In this document: positions 1 through 13,300 of the stretch, piece by piece
How the letters are laid out: every line of letters begins with the position of its first letter
Position numbering within the stretch: position 1 is the stretch's first letter
Notes under the pieces: model-generated
The model's input: the letters and a program-made list of their open reading frames with translations, nothing else
Told to the model about the DNA's origin: nothing
The model's database searches: none
Program-made: the position numbers and the translations under genes
DNA from: Toxotes chatareus
Taxonomy: Eukaryota > Chordata > Actinopteri > Toxotidae
Assembly: GCA_016801885.1 (NCBI GenBank)
Contig: JAFBJY010000399.1
Span: forward strand, 124,001-188,000
Length of the DNA: 64,000 nt
Reading direction: 5' to 3'

Positions 1-1160
1 ACTATCAGAACAGGATATCAAAAGGGGCTGGGCCCAGAAAGCTTTTTTCAACAAACACAGGTCTACAAGCATAAAACCCTGGGGAACATCTGAAAAAATC
101 CCCAAAAAATTACATCATTTTTTATACATGGGTTGTCCCCAAAACCCAAAGGACTTTTCCCTTAAATTGGGCATGCCCTTTTTTTTTCCCCCCCCTTTTT
201 TGGTTGGTGCGTTTTTTACTGGGTCAATTTTTATGTCAAATCTATTTTTTTCCCGGGAATTTAGCAGGCTTGATTAATGGTGTCTCTTGTCCCCATGTTT
301 ACCACAATTGTCCACCCCAAACCACACTTCAACTACATTTTTGTTTTAATGGAATCGGGGTTTTTCTTTTGAAAAGGTTTTTTTATTAAATTTTAAGGCT
401 ACATTAAAATTTCTACCCAATCTCCTTTACAGTGTCATTGAAATCCCAAAACGTCTGCATATAAAGCATGAGTGATTCCCTTTTTGAAATTCCCGCAGTA
501 CCAGGCAGAGTGAGAGAACAAAAAAAATATAGAGCAACGGGGCAGGGTAGCTTTCTAAACAAAAAGGTGCAGGATATGAAAACCCGAGAGGGTGCAGGAT
601 ATTAAAAATTAGGGGAAAATTCCCCTCACTGGGAATACACAGAGGGAAATTGAAACATAGATGGGTGAAGGAGGAAGAAACAAAAAATTGGTTTTTTAAA
701 CCCTTTTTAACAAAAAACCCCACAAAAAATATAAAACAGTTTTTTCCTGCTGCTGTCACAGGGGAAAAGCTGTGGATACATTAAAAAGCCTTACTTTTTT
801 AAAGGTTTTTTGTTATTTTTATGTGGGTTTAAATATTTTTTTTGGGGTTTTTTAACTTTTTTTCTTTTTTTTCAACTGCTTTTAAACTAAAGGTTTTTTA
901 TTATTTTACATTTTACCAGAGTTATTCTTTTTTGACCCCTCCTGTCTCTTTAATGTTCTGATTGGTGGAGCCGACACTTTTCTCATCATGTTTATAGTAA
1001 ACTGTTTTGGGTTTTTTGTGTTACATTTCTTTGTGTTCTGTGTATATGTGAAAAAGGATGTCACTTAATCATCTGACTGCAAAAAAAAATCTACCCAGGA
1101 CAAATAAAAACCGGGAACCTAAAACCTGAGGATGTTTTCCCTTTTAATGTGCAGATGAAG
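1..1160. other. 5' flank of NLR-A, no gene recognised
   Basis: AT-rich sequence with many short homopolymer runs. Two short open frames (204-389 + and 427-759 -) have no recognisable domain and low-complexity composition. It lies upstream of the first NLR exon and may hold its promoter or 5' untranslated region, but I see no clear TATA box or CpG island. Confidence 0.5.
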
Positions 1161-1174
1161 ATTTGTTTTTCTCC

Positions 1175-1318
1175 CCCCAGATGAAGGTAGAAAGTGTGTG
1201 GGGAGCTGATGGGGATGGGTTAAGCATCAGAAATAAAGTTGAGGACAGAGGGGGAGGGGCCCCCCCCAAAAAAAAGTCTGTGTGGGGACCTTGGAGATCC
1301 AGATTAAAAAGTTCAGAG
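1175..1318 (+). CDS. NLR-A exon 1 (start exon)
   Basis: This exon is homologous to 44388-44472 of NLR-B and ends at the same splice donor (CAGAG before GTGAG at 1319). The shared core reads like the family N-terminus, with an acidic/Gly-Glu-Arg stretch, a proline pair and a Cys-Gly-Asp-like end. The start codon is unclear: the ATG used by the NLR-B copy aligns to ATC here, and several ATGs lie just upstream, so the left end is approximate. Confidence 0.5.
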
Positions 1319-4300
1319 GTGAGATGGGGGTTTCCCCTAACTGTTGACTTTTTCCCCCATGTCAGGCTCAGCACTAAATCACTGCACCATCTTTTCCATA
1401 AAAGCTCGTGTTTTGGGGGGTTTTTGGGGGAAACCCAGGCACACCAGACCTGCGGGACCTGGCCCTAACAGGGCCCGGGGCCCCAGCTGTGTGTCCATAA
1501 AGGTGACAGGTCAAAGGGGGGCCTCTTTTTTAAAAAGAACACTTGCTCTGCTGAAAAGGGTAGGCTGAAACATTCATGTTTTTTCTTTCTTTGAGAACAA
1601 TGTATGAATAATAGATATGTTGTCCCTGTCCCATGCCCTTTGATGATCTTAGTCTCTGTGTCCCCCAAGTTCATCAGAGACCAATTTCCCCCTGTACCTG
1701 GAGCCCAGCTGTGTGTCCATGAAGGGGTGACAGGTAAAAGGGTGGCCTCAAAATTTTAAAGGACAGTCTCCCCTTGTTGAAAAGGTGAGCTGCAGCTGAT
1801 TTTAAAAATGTATCAGACAGCTGTCCTGTATTAACTGGTCTTTTTGAAAGATGAAGTAAATTTGTTTTTCCCCAAAGGTTTCATGAATGTCACAGAATAA
1901 AATTTTGATAAAGGCTGAAACACAGGCTTTAGTGGCAAAGTTGTTTGTTTCTTTTTTAAAAAAAAACCCTTTTCTTATGTTTTTTTATTGCGGTTCGTCA
2001 AAACCAAAACTCCCTGTAACTAGCACCTACCCAGTTCCAGTTTTTGTGTTAGTGCCCTTTAACAGAAAATGGACTTCAAAACCCCAGTGTAGCCCTTAAA
2101 ACCCCTTCTTTTAAAAAAGGTGGACTTGTTGGGTAACCTAGGTCATGAGGACAAAACCCGGTTGCTTTTTTTCCTCTTTTTGGGAGAATGTCACAAAAGT
2201 AGTGTTTGCTTTAATCAGGACAGCCACCCCCAGAACAAAAAAAAGGCTGTTGTTTGTGTTTTAAAAGAAAAAAGGGGCTCACAGATGCTGCAAACATAAT
2301 GTAAACAAAATTTCTTCATGATTCCTCCACAGAGTGGACCGGGAAACCCAGAGGTTCCCAGTGCCCCAGTCTGCCCAGCAGCATCAAACACACCGGGACC
2401 CCATATTTATGGTCTGTCCATGGACAACAACTACTTTGACATCTGTTGTGTTGAAATAATGTCCATGCTGCACTTTTAGAGCAGTGGAATGTCGGTGTGT
2501 CTAACATGGATCTGATTTTTGGCTCCAGGGTTTTTCTTTGATTTTTTTTCATATAGTTTTCTGTTCCAGCTGCTGGGGGAAAAACTTTGGGTCATTTTTG
2601 TGAAGGGATGAAGAAGATCCAAAAGGGTTTTGATTAAATTTTACCCAGAATGCTCAAGAGTCAGAGGGAGGATGAAAAGGTTTTGGGGCGGTGACAATGA
2701 AGAGCGAGGAGGAGCAGCAGGAGGTTTTTTGTGGAAGATCTTGAACTTCCTGAGGAGGGGAAGGGAAGGGCGGCTGACTGTCTGCACAGCAGTAAGAGGT
2801 TTTCAAAAGATTCAACAGATGGACAAATGGGACATTTACTAACATCTCAAGACATGGAGGGAAATATGTTCATGTGTTTTTTTGGGGGGAGGGTTGTCAT
2901 TTTTTTCTTTTTGAACCCAGTCATTGATGTTTTTTTTGTTCATTCAGGACATGTTCCCAGTTTGTCAATGTAAACTTAAATCTACTCGGGAAGAAGAAGT
3001 TCCTTTTGTGTTTGAGGGGATTTTAAAGCAGGAAACCCAACCCTTTTTAAAATCAGATCTAAAAGGCTCTACATCACAGAGGGAGGGACGGGAGAGGTAA
3101 AGATAAAACATGGGTCGGGACAGTTTGGGAAAAAACATCCGGGAAAACCAGCCAGACCAGAAACAAGCACGACAAGAAGACATCTTTAAAGCCCATCTGG
3201 AAGAGGCCCAATCAAAAGTGATGACAAAGGGGTGGCTGGTTTTTGGGAAAAAAATTTTTCCCCCACAGAAGTTGACTCTGGACTGGGCTGAAGACAAAGA
3301 AAAAGGGACATTACACTTCACATTTCCTTTTCACATTCAGGGGGAAGGCGGGAAAAAAGGGAAAGAAAAAAGTTAAACGGGGGAACTTTTCCCATCCCTT
3401 TACTAAAAACCAAAAAGAAGCGGGAACCCTGCAGGTTTGAAAAAGGTCCGGTTCTGTTCATTTTTGGCCGGTCTGGATAGTGTCACTTCCTCTGGATTTA
3501 CAACACTGAGATCCTGACTGATGCCCGAGTCCCCCTCAGTGGATGTGCTGCGGGAAAAACCCCATGGGGAAACTGCCCCTCTGCTCCCTGGATAACCACC
3601 CCCACCTGCAGCAGCCAATCAGATCCCTCCTGAGTGTGTTGACATGGTGACAGAAGTCAGAGGGTTTACTGCCCCAAGGAAGGTGGACTACTTCGGGAAA
3701 AAGGGTTTCAGAGAGGAGGAGCAGGCCAGAAGGATCTTTCCCCACATCAAGATTTCCCAAGGCCTCCACATCATGTGCCACATTCCGTCTTCTGCTGGAT
3801 CACTGCTACAGTTCTGGAGGTTTTGGGAAACCAGAGAGGGGCGGCTGCCCAAGCCCTGACTGAGATGTCATCCACTTTTTTGGTGATTCAGTCCAAACTG
3901 AAGAATGTTAAGCCGATGGAGGAGCTGAGACAGATCCAAACTGGGCCCAGAGACCAGGAAGATGATTGAGTTCTGGGAAAACGGGCCGGCAGCTGCAGAA
4001 AAAACCTGATCTTCTAGGGAATCAGACCTGACAGAGTGTGGCATCGATATCAGAGCAGCCTCAGTGTACCCCGGGGAGTGTTCCCCCAGGTCTTTAAAGG
4101 GGGAGAGAGGACTGTACCGGGGACAAGGTTTTCCCTCCCGGGCCCATCTGAGTTTTGGGGAGTTTTTTTCTCTTTGTCCATCGCCTTCATCAACTTTTGG
4201 GTCAATTGCTGTCAAAAGAACAATAAACCTCCCTGTGGCCCAAAAACTGTCCAGAGAAAAACCCTGACCCAACGCACCCTTTTACCACAGGGCTGGGGGG

Positions 4301-7300
4301 AAGCCTTACAGAGTCCAAATGGACACCTGGACTTGTTCCTCCGCCCCCTTTGGGTCTTTTTTCCCCACAGACTAACAGTTTTCCCCCACGAGGTCTGCTC
4401 CCCAAGACAGGAAGTGGCTCACAGAAAAACCAGGAAACAGTCCAGTACATCAAAAAAAGATTGAAGGGGGCTCCCTTTTGCAGAGCAAAGCATCAACCTG
4501 TTCCCCCGTCTGAAGGGAACTGAATGATTTTTCCCCTAGGGGAGCAGATCCAGTCCCTGAGTTCGGGAAAACCCTCCACAGATGAAACTGTCCCCTGCTC
4601 AATGGCCGCTCTGGTCTTCATCTTACTGTTCATCAAAAAAAATCGGGATCTGTTTGACCTGAAGAAAATTCTGCTTCAGGGGGGCTCTTCTGAAGTTGCT
4701 GCCATTTGTCAAAGCCTCTAAAAAAGCTCTGTAAGTGTATAGATGGTTGGATTTATTCATCATTATATAAAGCCTCATTTTATTCTGCAGGGGGGAAAAT
4801 AAATTCCTCTTTTCTTTTAATTCCTTATCATCATCTTGAGCTTTTTTGAGTTCATCACGGAATCTGAGTTAAAACAAGGGATCCTACATTAAAGAGCCAA
4901 GTCTCAGCTTTAATTTGAGCAGGTTGACATTAGTGCTCCCGTTTTGGGTAAAAATGTGCGTTTTGGTTTAAATTTGGACAATATTGGATTATGATATTAT
5001 AAATGAATGGTACCCAAAAAACCCACTTTTTTGAATATCAAGGACAACACAAAAGAATACTGAGAAAAAAAAAATACAAAACCTAAAAGATTATAAAACT
5101 TTTCCCAATTAATTAATATCAAAAATTTTAAAATAAATAAATAAATTAATTTTTTCAAATGTACCCGTGATTTTCGTTGGTTTTTTCGGGGGTTTTTCCA
5201 TTTTTCTTTCACTTATTTTTTAATTGCATCCCTTCTTTTAATTTTTTTTGTGTTGTCTCAAATTTTGGGATGGGTTTTTCGTATTCCCTGGGGAAGACCA
5301 ATTTTTAGCTTTGGGGGTTTTATCCCCGTCTTTTGTTAAATTCCATCATACCTGAACCCAGAGTATGCCATACAACAAAGTAGCTTTTTTTTACCCAAAC
5401 CAAATTTCCGCCCTCGGGGTTCCTCCCCCACCCGCCCATGTCGGTCACTACTGTTTGCTGGGGGGAGTCACGTCCCCCTGCACCCGCCCACAGCATGTGG
5501 ATGTGGGCGCCAATTCCCTCCCTTGGAACTTTAAAATTTCCCAAAAACTATCTTTTAGGGGTTGGGTAACCCACAGGCCGTGACATCCATTGCGATTAGA
5601 TTAATCCGGCACTAGTTGACATCAGATAGAAAGAACTGTGTGGGAGATTCAGCCCTTTTAGGGGTTTCCCAAAAGTAACGGGACAAATACACATGAAGTG
5701 AAACAAACGGGATCAGATTTAATATTTAGTGTAAAATCCTTTGCAGTCTTGACTGTAGTATCCATTATTCTATTTTAAAGTAAATGTGCTGGGGCCTGAA
5801 AAAACATAACATTCAACTTCCAAATACTTACGGCCTTGACTGCACTTTTTTTGTTTATTACTGTTTTCATATTTAACTTCATTTTCCCCAACTTTTTGAG
5901 AAAAAAACGGGACTTGAATCAGAGCCAATGAAAGATTATCATCAATGTAGAAACTCCTTTTGGGTTAGGGTGGATAAGAGCTGATATTTCTGCTTCTCTC
6001 AACAAATCTTTTGATGTTTCCCCATTTTTTTCAAATGCAGGTTGTTAGTTTGCTGGGGAGCTGCAGGGGCAAACCGGGGTTTTTTTCCTTTTGATTGCCC
6101 TTTTTTCAACACAAATGTTATTTGATTTTTTTTCTTCATTTTTTCCCTTTTCAGACTGAGCAGCTGTAACCTCTCAGAAGGCTGTGAAGTTTGTCCTCAG
6201 TTCCCCAGCCCCCCAGTCCTCTAGTCTGAGACACCGGGGACCTGATAACAAAAGGGCCCCAAGGGTTTCCGGGGTAAGTTGTTGTCTGGGACTGAAGAGT
6301 CCACATTGACCCTGGAGACTTTTGGGTCAGACCCAAGATTCAAGATTCGGGTTTATTGTCATTTGCACAGTAAGGAAACAGGTTTCCCTTCTTTGAAATT
6401 TTATTTTGCTCTTCACCCAGAAAAGCCAAAAAAACGTTGTAAGTAAATAAAAAAAAGATAATAGTATTTACAGAAAATATTAATAAGAGCATAAAAGGAA
6501 AAAAAAAAATTACACAAAATATAAACTGATTTATATATACAAATAAACCGTTGTGCAAATTCAGCTGAGGAAGATTTTGCAAAAAAAAACTGTTATTTAA
6601 CAGTGCAGATGTGTGCAGTTATTAAGGTGCAGAACAGTAATAAATAATTTAAAAACCCTTTTGTGCAAAAAGTTGGAGCCTTTTTTACAGACCCCCTGTT
6701 TTAGCTGTTTAGGGGTCTGATGGCAGGAAGGAAGAAAAGGTTTTTAAATCTGGTGGTCCTGCACTTCACCTCCTGTACCCCCCGCCCCAAGGGGGGGAGG
6801 TAACAGACCCTTTTGTGGGTGGGTGGGGTCCTTAGATGGAGGCAGCCTCCTGTGGGCTCTACGCTGGTAGATGCTTCCGAGAGAGGGAGAGGGTCCTGGG
6901 GATCTTAGACGGTTTTCCCCCACTCTCCGGGGTTTGGGGCCTTTTGGGTGGGCTGCTGCCTCCCAATGGGGGCAGCTGGGTCCCAAAATGGACCCAACCG
7001 CGGGTGTAGGGTTCCTGAGGATCTTTGGTGACATGCCCCCTCAGCCTCCTCAGGAAGTACAGCCCGTTTAGCTTTCTTCCCCTTTTGTGGTGTTGGTGTC
7101 CAGGTGAGGTCGTGGCTGAGGGGAAATTTAAAGTTTTTTTCTCACCCCCTCCCCTTCCAGGCCCGGAGTGGTGTGAGGCCCTCTCCCTTCCCCCTCCACT
7201 ATCATCTCCTTTGGGGTTTTTTGTGGGGGGTAAGGGTTTTTGTCCTCACACCATGGCCCCTCCCCCCTGTAGGCCCTTCTTCCAGGGGATGCCCCATCAC

Positions 7301-10300
7301 GGGGGGTGTGTCCCAAAACTTCAGGAGATGTTGTCCTTGGAGGGGGGCACAGTGGGGGGTGAACAGGGGTAGAGGATGGGACTGGGGACACAGCCCCGTG
7401 GGGGTGCCGAAAAATTTTTGATGATGCTGGTTTAAGTCTTTTTTTTTTTCCCCGACAGACCAGGGCCTGCCAGTCAGGAAAATCCAGGGGCCAGTCACAG
7501 ATGAAGGAGTGTAGTCCAAAAAGGGGAACGGTTTTTTTGTGAGCTTGGGGGAAAAGACCGTGTTGAATGCAGAATTAGTCAATAAAAAGGGATCCTGATG
7601 TAGGAGTCCTTATTCTCCCGGTGGAGGGGGGAGATTTCAGTGCTGGGGGATAGCATCTGGGGGGGGACCCTGGGGCCGGGGGGGGATTTCAGGGGGGCCA
7701 GGTGGGGGATGCTGTTTGAATGGGGGCACCCTCTCTCAAAACACTTCAAAGGATTGGGTAGGGCCACTGGCCTGGGGTCATTTAGGCAGGTGGGGGGCCT
7801 TTTTGGGGGGGGGGGAAAAGGTAGTGGTCTTGAAGCAGGAGGAACAGTTCTCTGGCTGGGGGAGAGGGTTTTAATATGGGGGGTGAGAACTCTGTCGCCT
7901 TTGGCCTGCCTGAGGGGCCCCGGGGCCCGGGTGTTGTCTGGTCCCCGCCCCCTTGGGGTTGGTCCTCCTCAGGGGTTTTGTACCTGGGTGATGAGAGACT
8001 GGTGGGGGGTGAGGGGGGGTGGTGGTCTGAGGTTTAGGGCCTCCCCTTGTGGGGTTGGGGTCCCAAAGGGGGGTAGAATGTTTTGGGGGCATCAGGCAGG
8101 CTGTCTTTGGGATATGGTACTGGGTGCTTCTACCCCTGGTTTTGGTAATTCCGCCCCCCACCCCAGAGTCGGCAGTGGAAAGAAGCCATCCAAACTTTTT
8201 TCTCTGTCTGCCCCCTTGGCAGCTGGGGGCCTTTCTAGTCCCGATGGTTTTCAGCTTTGCCCCAGCCCCCATTTCCAGATGTAAATGGGAGTGGAGGGGA
8301 AAAGCATGGATTTCCTGCCCGTTTAAAACCAGGGCTTCTGGTTAGAAACTTCCCGACTTGGATGGGGGGGCACGATTTCTCCCACAAGTGCTTGTCCCCC
8401 TCACATAGTCAGTAATCCTGTACACTGACGAAGAGTCCTCCAGGGGTCAGCTTTTAACCATCCCCGTCTGTAGCAATAAAAGTCCCAATTTTGCCCCCAG
8501 TCTCAGGTGTCCAGAGCTGAAACCTGTTTGGTGACTGGTTATTTTTTGATCTTTGTCTGGGCCCGGGGACAGGAACAAAAAAGATGTGGTCCCCGTGTCA
8601 AGTGGGGGGGTCGGGCCCAAACCCTTTTTGTTGGTTAAACATGATCCAAAGTGTTCTTGTACGGGGGGGGAATGTCTTTTGCTGGTGGTATTTGGGAAAT
8701 ACAGTCTGTTTGCACTGATTAAAAAAAGCCATGAAAAAAGGAAAAGCGCCCGGGTGAGCCGTCCAGTGTTTTGATGACGTTGGGGCTTGCCAAAATGCCG
8801 CCAGGTTGGCTCTCGGGGGGATGTAGATTGCCAAAAAAAAGATGTAAACCCTTGGTAGGGAGGGGGGGGGCATTAACATCAAAAAACCCCCTAAAACAGT
8901 GGATGAACAGTTTGTAACCTTACACCCTTTAAAAACACCCCCCCTTTTGCCTTTTTCCGGGGGGTGTCCGTTCCCTCCCCGGGGAATGGGGAGTCTGTGG
9001 GTGAACAGCCCCGGGAAACTGGGAGTTTTTTGAAATCAAATCAAATCAAATCAGGCTTTACTGTCACTTTGTCAGTACATACAACTGCAGTGCAGACAAA
9101 ATGAGACAGCGTTTCCTGAATCAGAGAGTGAAGGTCAACATAGAAAAATAAAACAGGAATAATAAATACTAATTAAGTACTAAGAAAAAGGAAGGAAAAC
9201 AAACACACTCACCCCCCCCAAACATATTGCATCGCCCATTGTGCAAAAAGACACACATCACGTCCCGCCCCGTGAGCCAATCCCCCCTCCCTACACTATG
9301 TGACCAAATTTTTTTAGAAAAATATAAGATAAAATAAACAGATTTTTAAAATTTTTTAAAAAAATAAATTAATAAAACACATTGAAGCATTTTAAACTCC
9401 TTTAAAAATTTAAACCCTTTTAACAATTTTTAAATTTTTTTTTTTTAAACAACTTTTTTTTTAAACCCATTTATTGTTAACTTATTTATCAGAAACAAAT
9501 ATGCATTCATATTTTCATTTTGGGTACATGTAAAAAAAATTTTCCAGTGATGTCCATAAAACAACTGTCAATTAAAAAAGGGACTAAAGTGACCAGTAAA
9601 ACACCCCTTTTAAACCCCTTTAAACCTGCCTTTGAAACCCAAAACCTCCAGGGCATATTTTTAATTTTTTTTCCGTTTTGGTGCCCCATATTTTCCCAAA
9701 TACAGAGATGTCTTTGGGGTTTTCCTCAAATTGGGAAAAATAAAAAAATTGCACAAAATAACTTTTAAAAAACACTAAATTTGGGGTGTTTCACTTAGTC
9801 TTTTAGATACATAAATTTTTAAACCCAAAACAAAAAAAACCCCAACAGCTATCTGGATTTTTACTAGTTTTTTTTTGTGTTGTTTATGGATTTTTGGGCT
9901 TTTTTCTGATTTTCTGCACCCCCCCTCGTGGAAAGAACAGCCCCTTTTGAGGGGGATGTTTAAAAATTTGATATTAAAGGGTTTTCCCCCGGGTTTTAAA
10001 ATGCAAAAAATTATTGCTCTATCTTTTTGTGGTTTGGGAGTTTTTGGCATTTGAAAATTTATATTTAAAAGAGATCCAAAGGGCCCCCTGGGTTTTAAAA
10101 GGGTTGCGTTTTTGCTGGATATGGGCTTTGGTTGATTCAGTTTTAGTAACAAACTTTGGTAGGGGGAAGGGTTTATAAGGGCTGGAGGTTCTGCCTTTTA
10201 TGTTTGGGGGATCTTTTTGGCCCCAAAGGGAACAGTTCAAAAAAACTGTGGAAGGGGGTGGGGGGGTCCCTTTAACCCATGGGGCCCCCCCTGCAGCGGC

Positions 10301-13300
10301 TCTGGAGATCTTGGGCAGAGGGGGGAAAACTAACCGTCTCTGCCCCCCCGGCCTTTTCTTAAAACTTTCCTCCCCCCATACGCCTTAGGGACCAATTGGG
10401 AAAACAAAATGGGGGGATGGGCGCAACAGCCCCGGGCGGCCCCTTTTGCCTTTTAAACCCATGATCAAAGGCCCCAAACTAATATTTTTACAGTTTATTC
10501 AATCTTTTTAGTTTTTTAGTTTATTTTGTTTTTTTCCCGCTTAAATATATGAATCCCTGAGATAACAAACTCACTTGTGCTTTGTTATAAAGTGCTTTGG
10601 AAAGATTATTAGGTTTAAGCATCAGTGAAACCTATGACAGAAAATTTCAGTGGGCTTTTATTTCCTTAAAACCGAAATTTTAACTTAATATTAAAGTAAT
10701 GAGAACTGTAACAAAATATATTACATTTCTATTGTAAAAACAATGTGAGGGTCCCAATACTGCAGAGGGAAAAAAATCAGACGGGGCTTGTAATCAAGTC
10801 AAAACATACAGTTCAATTTTTCTGTAGTGTTACCTTTTTACCTGTAATCAAGTTGCCATAATACTAGGGGGGTGTGATATGGGAAATTTGATGTGAAGGG
10901 GTTAGAAAGTGTTGACGATCTGCCAGAGGGAGATCTAATTTTGGGGTTTTTAGGGGACATTCCATTTAAATTTTAGCTCTATATTTTTTTAAAGCCTTAA
11001 ATTTTTTTTTTTTGGGCAATTTTAAAAGCCAACCCGGGGGAAATGACCAACCAATCATGGCGGTCGAAAACAGTGCATATTTTTTTAGGTGTAGTGGGTA
11101 GCCAAGGGGACAACGAAAGTGAAAATTGGGGTTGGTCCCCAAAAAAATCCACTTCAGTTTATGGACAGTGTTGGGGAGGGAACAGAATACATTAATACCC
11201 TTTTTGTTTTTTGGAAAAAGCATTCCCTTTCCCCCGGGTCTGTTCTGCCAGCTCACTCCATTCTGACTGAGTAGGCAAAACTTTTTTATTCGGTTTTTTT
11301 TTGGGTTGGGTTTTTGGAAATCATCGGGGTTTCCTTCGTTTATTTAAAAAAAAATATAAACTTGGAAACAGAATTCCAAGTAATACATTGATTTCAACAA
11401 TGTAACTGTATTCTGAACACTATTTAAACTTACCCCTTTTTTAGAAAAATTTAATCGAAGGCAACTGACTAGTGGGACTAGATGAACCCCACACGGCCCA
11501 ACCGGGGTGAAGCCCCCTTTAATTTAAAGGGAAACGCCCTTCCCCCGACAAACGATTCCAGTTGCCTTGATTCCCTTTTTTAAAAAAGAACTATGACCTG
11601 GGTAAATGAGAAAATTCACAGACATATTTAAACTTTTAAAAAATGGAATCAAGTTACAGTTAAACCTTTTCATGTATTCGATTTCCCCCCCACTGCATTT
11701 AAAAATGGTTTTGGGTTTTTCCAAAGAAAAAGCGCAAACAACTGTTTATTTTCAAAAATTTGCACCGGGAAAGGTTCGAGCCGGGTGGCAAAAAACAAAC
11801 CTCTTTAACCACCCGGAAAGGGAGCATCCAAACAATTGGGAGAGCCCACAGCGGGGCCCAACCCACATCCCGCCAGTGGTAATGGCTAAAAATATTGATA
11901 AAAAACTGCCATATGGGGAAAAAATAAACAAAGGAAAGAAATTTTACTTTTTTTTCTTTTTGGGAATTTTTTTCATAGAGAAAAGTTTGGTTTTTAAATT
12001 AAAATTCACTGTAGAAAAGAACTGGGGATAAAAACGGGGATCGGGTTTTACCATTAAAAATAAATATAGAAAAAACTGTGGGAGATTCAGCCCTTTTTTG
12101 TGGTTCCGGTAACTGGACAAATACACTAAGTGAAACAAACTCATCAGATTTTATTTAGTGGAAAAACCCTTTTTAGTCATTGACTGTAGTATCCATTATT
12201 ATATTTTAAAAATGGAAAGTGCTGAGAGCCCCGAAGAACATAACATGTCTAACTGGCCAAATACTTATGGCCTTGACTGTACATGTCTTTTTTTACAGAT
12301 TGTGTCATATTTAACTGTTATGTCTCCAAAGGAGAATAAAACACAAAGGTTTGAATCAGAGCCAATGAAAGATGATCATCAAAATTGAAACTCCTCATTG
12401 GTTGTAGTGGATAAAGAGCTGATATTTCTGCTTCACTCAACAAACCTGCTTTTATGTTTGGCCCAGTTTTCAAATGCAGGTCTGTTAGTTTGCTGTGAGC
12501 GGACAAACTGAGAGTTTTTTTTTTGATTGTCCTTTTTTAAAAAAATGTTATTTGACTTTTTTTCATTTTTCCTTTTTCAGGGCTGAGCAGCTTTTAACCT
12601 CCCCAAAAAAGCTGTGAAGCTCTGTCCTCAGTTCTCAGCTCCCCAGTCCCCCTAGTCTGGGAAAACCTGGGCCTAAGTAACAACAAGCGGGATTCAGGGT
12701 GAAGTTTCTGTCTGCTGGACTGGAAAAACCCACACTGTACCCTGGAGACCCCTTTTAGGTCAGATGAAGTTCCCGTTTTTTAAATGACTTTTTGAGGGCC
12801 CCCTATCTAATGATTTCACAGTGTATACAATCTTTTTGGGGTTTTTTTAGAAAATGTTGCTCTAATTCAGCTTCATATTCTGTGGGTTTCCCCCAAAATT
12901 TAACTCTGGGGTTGGGGATCACAAAAAAGGTTTTTTCATTTATGCTTTTGTATTGGGCACTTCCTTTTTCTGCTTCTGCACTGTGGTGTTAAAGAGTCTT
13001 ATTTTAGCTTATCAATAACTTCCTTGCTGTGTTCTGTGGTTTTTAATCCCAATTCTTGCACACATACATCCCTTTTGTTAAACATCTTTGTAAGGGTCCC
13101 TCAGGCTTAACACTATACTGTAATTGCCTTTCTCTGGTCCCTTTGCTTAGCTGTTAAAAAGGCTTTTTCTCTCCCGCTGTCTCTCCTCTTTTCCCGCTTG
13201 GGTGTGAGATTTTATTACCCCCCCCGCTTCCTTTAGGGGATAAGGTATTTTAATAAAGCATTTTGTAGTATTGGGGGGGCAGGAGAAGGTAAAAGGCCCC

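Noticed and set aside
7640..8284. 214-codon open frame on +, one of the longest in the window
   Set aside because: It is the antisense shadow of the - strand L2-like LINE; its Gly/Trp/Phe-rich content comes from G runs, and the LINE linker and RT read on the other strand.
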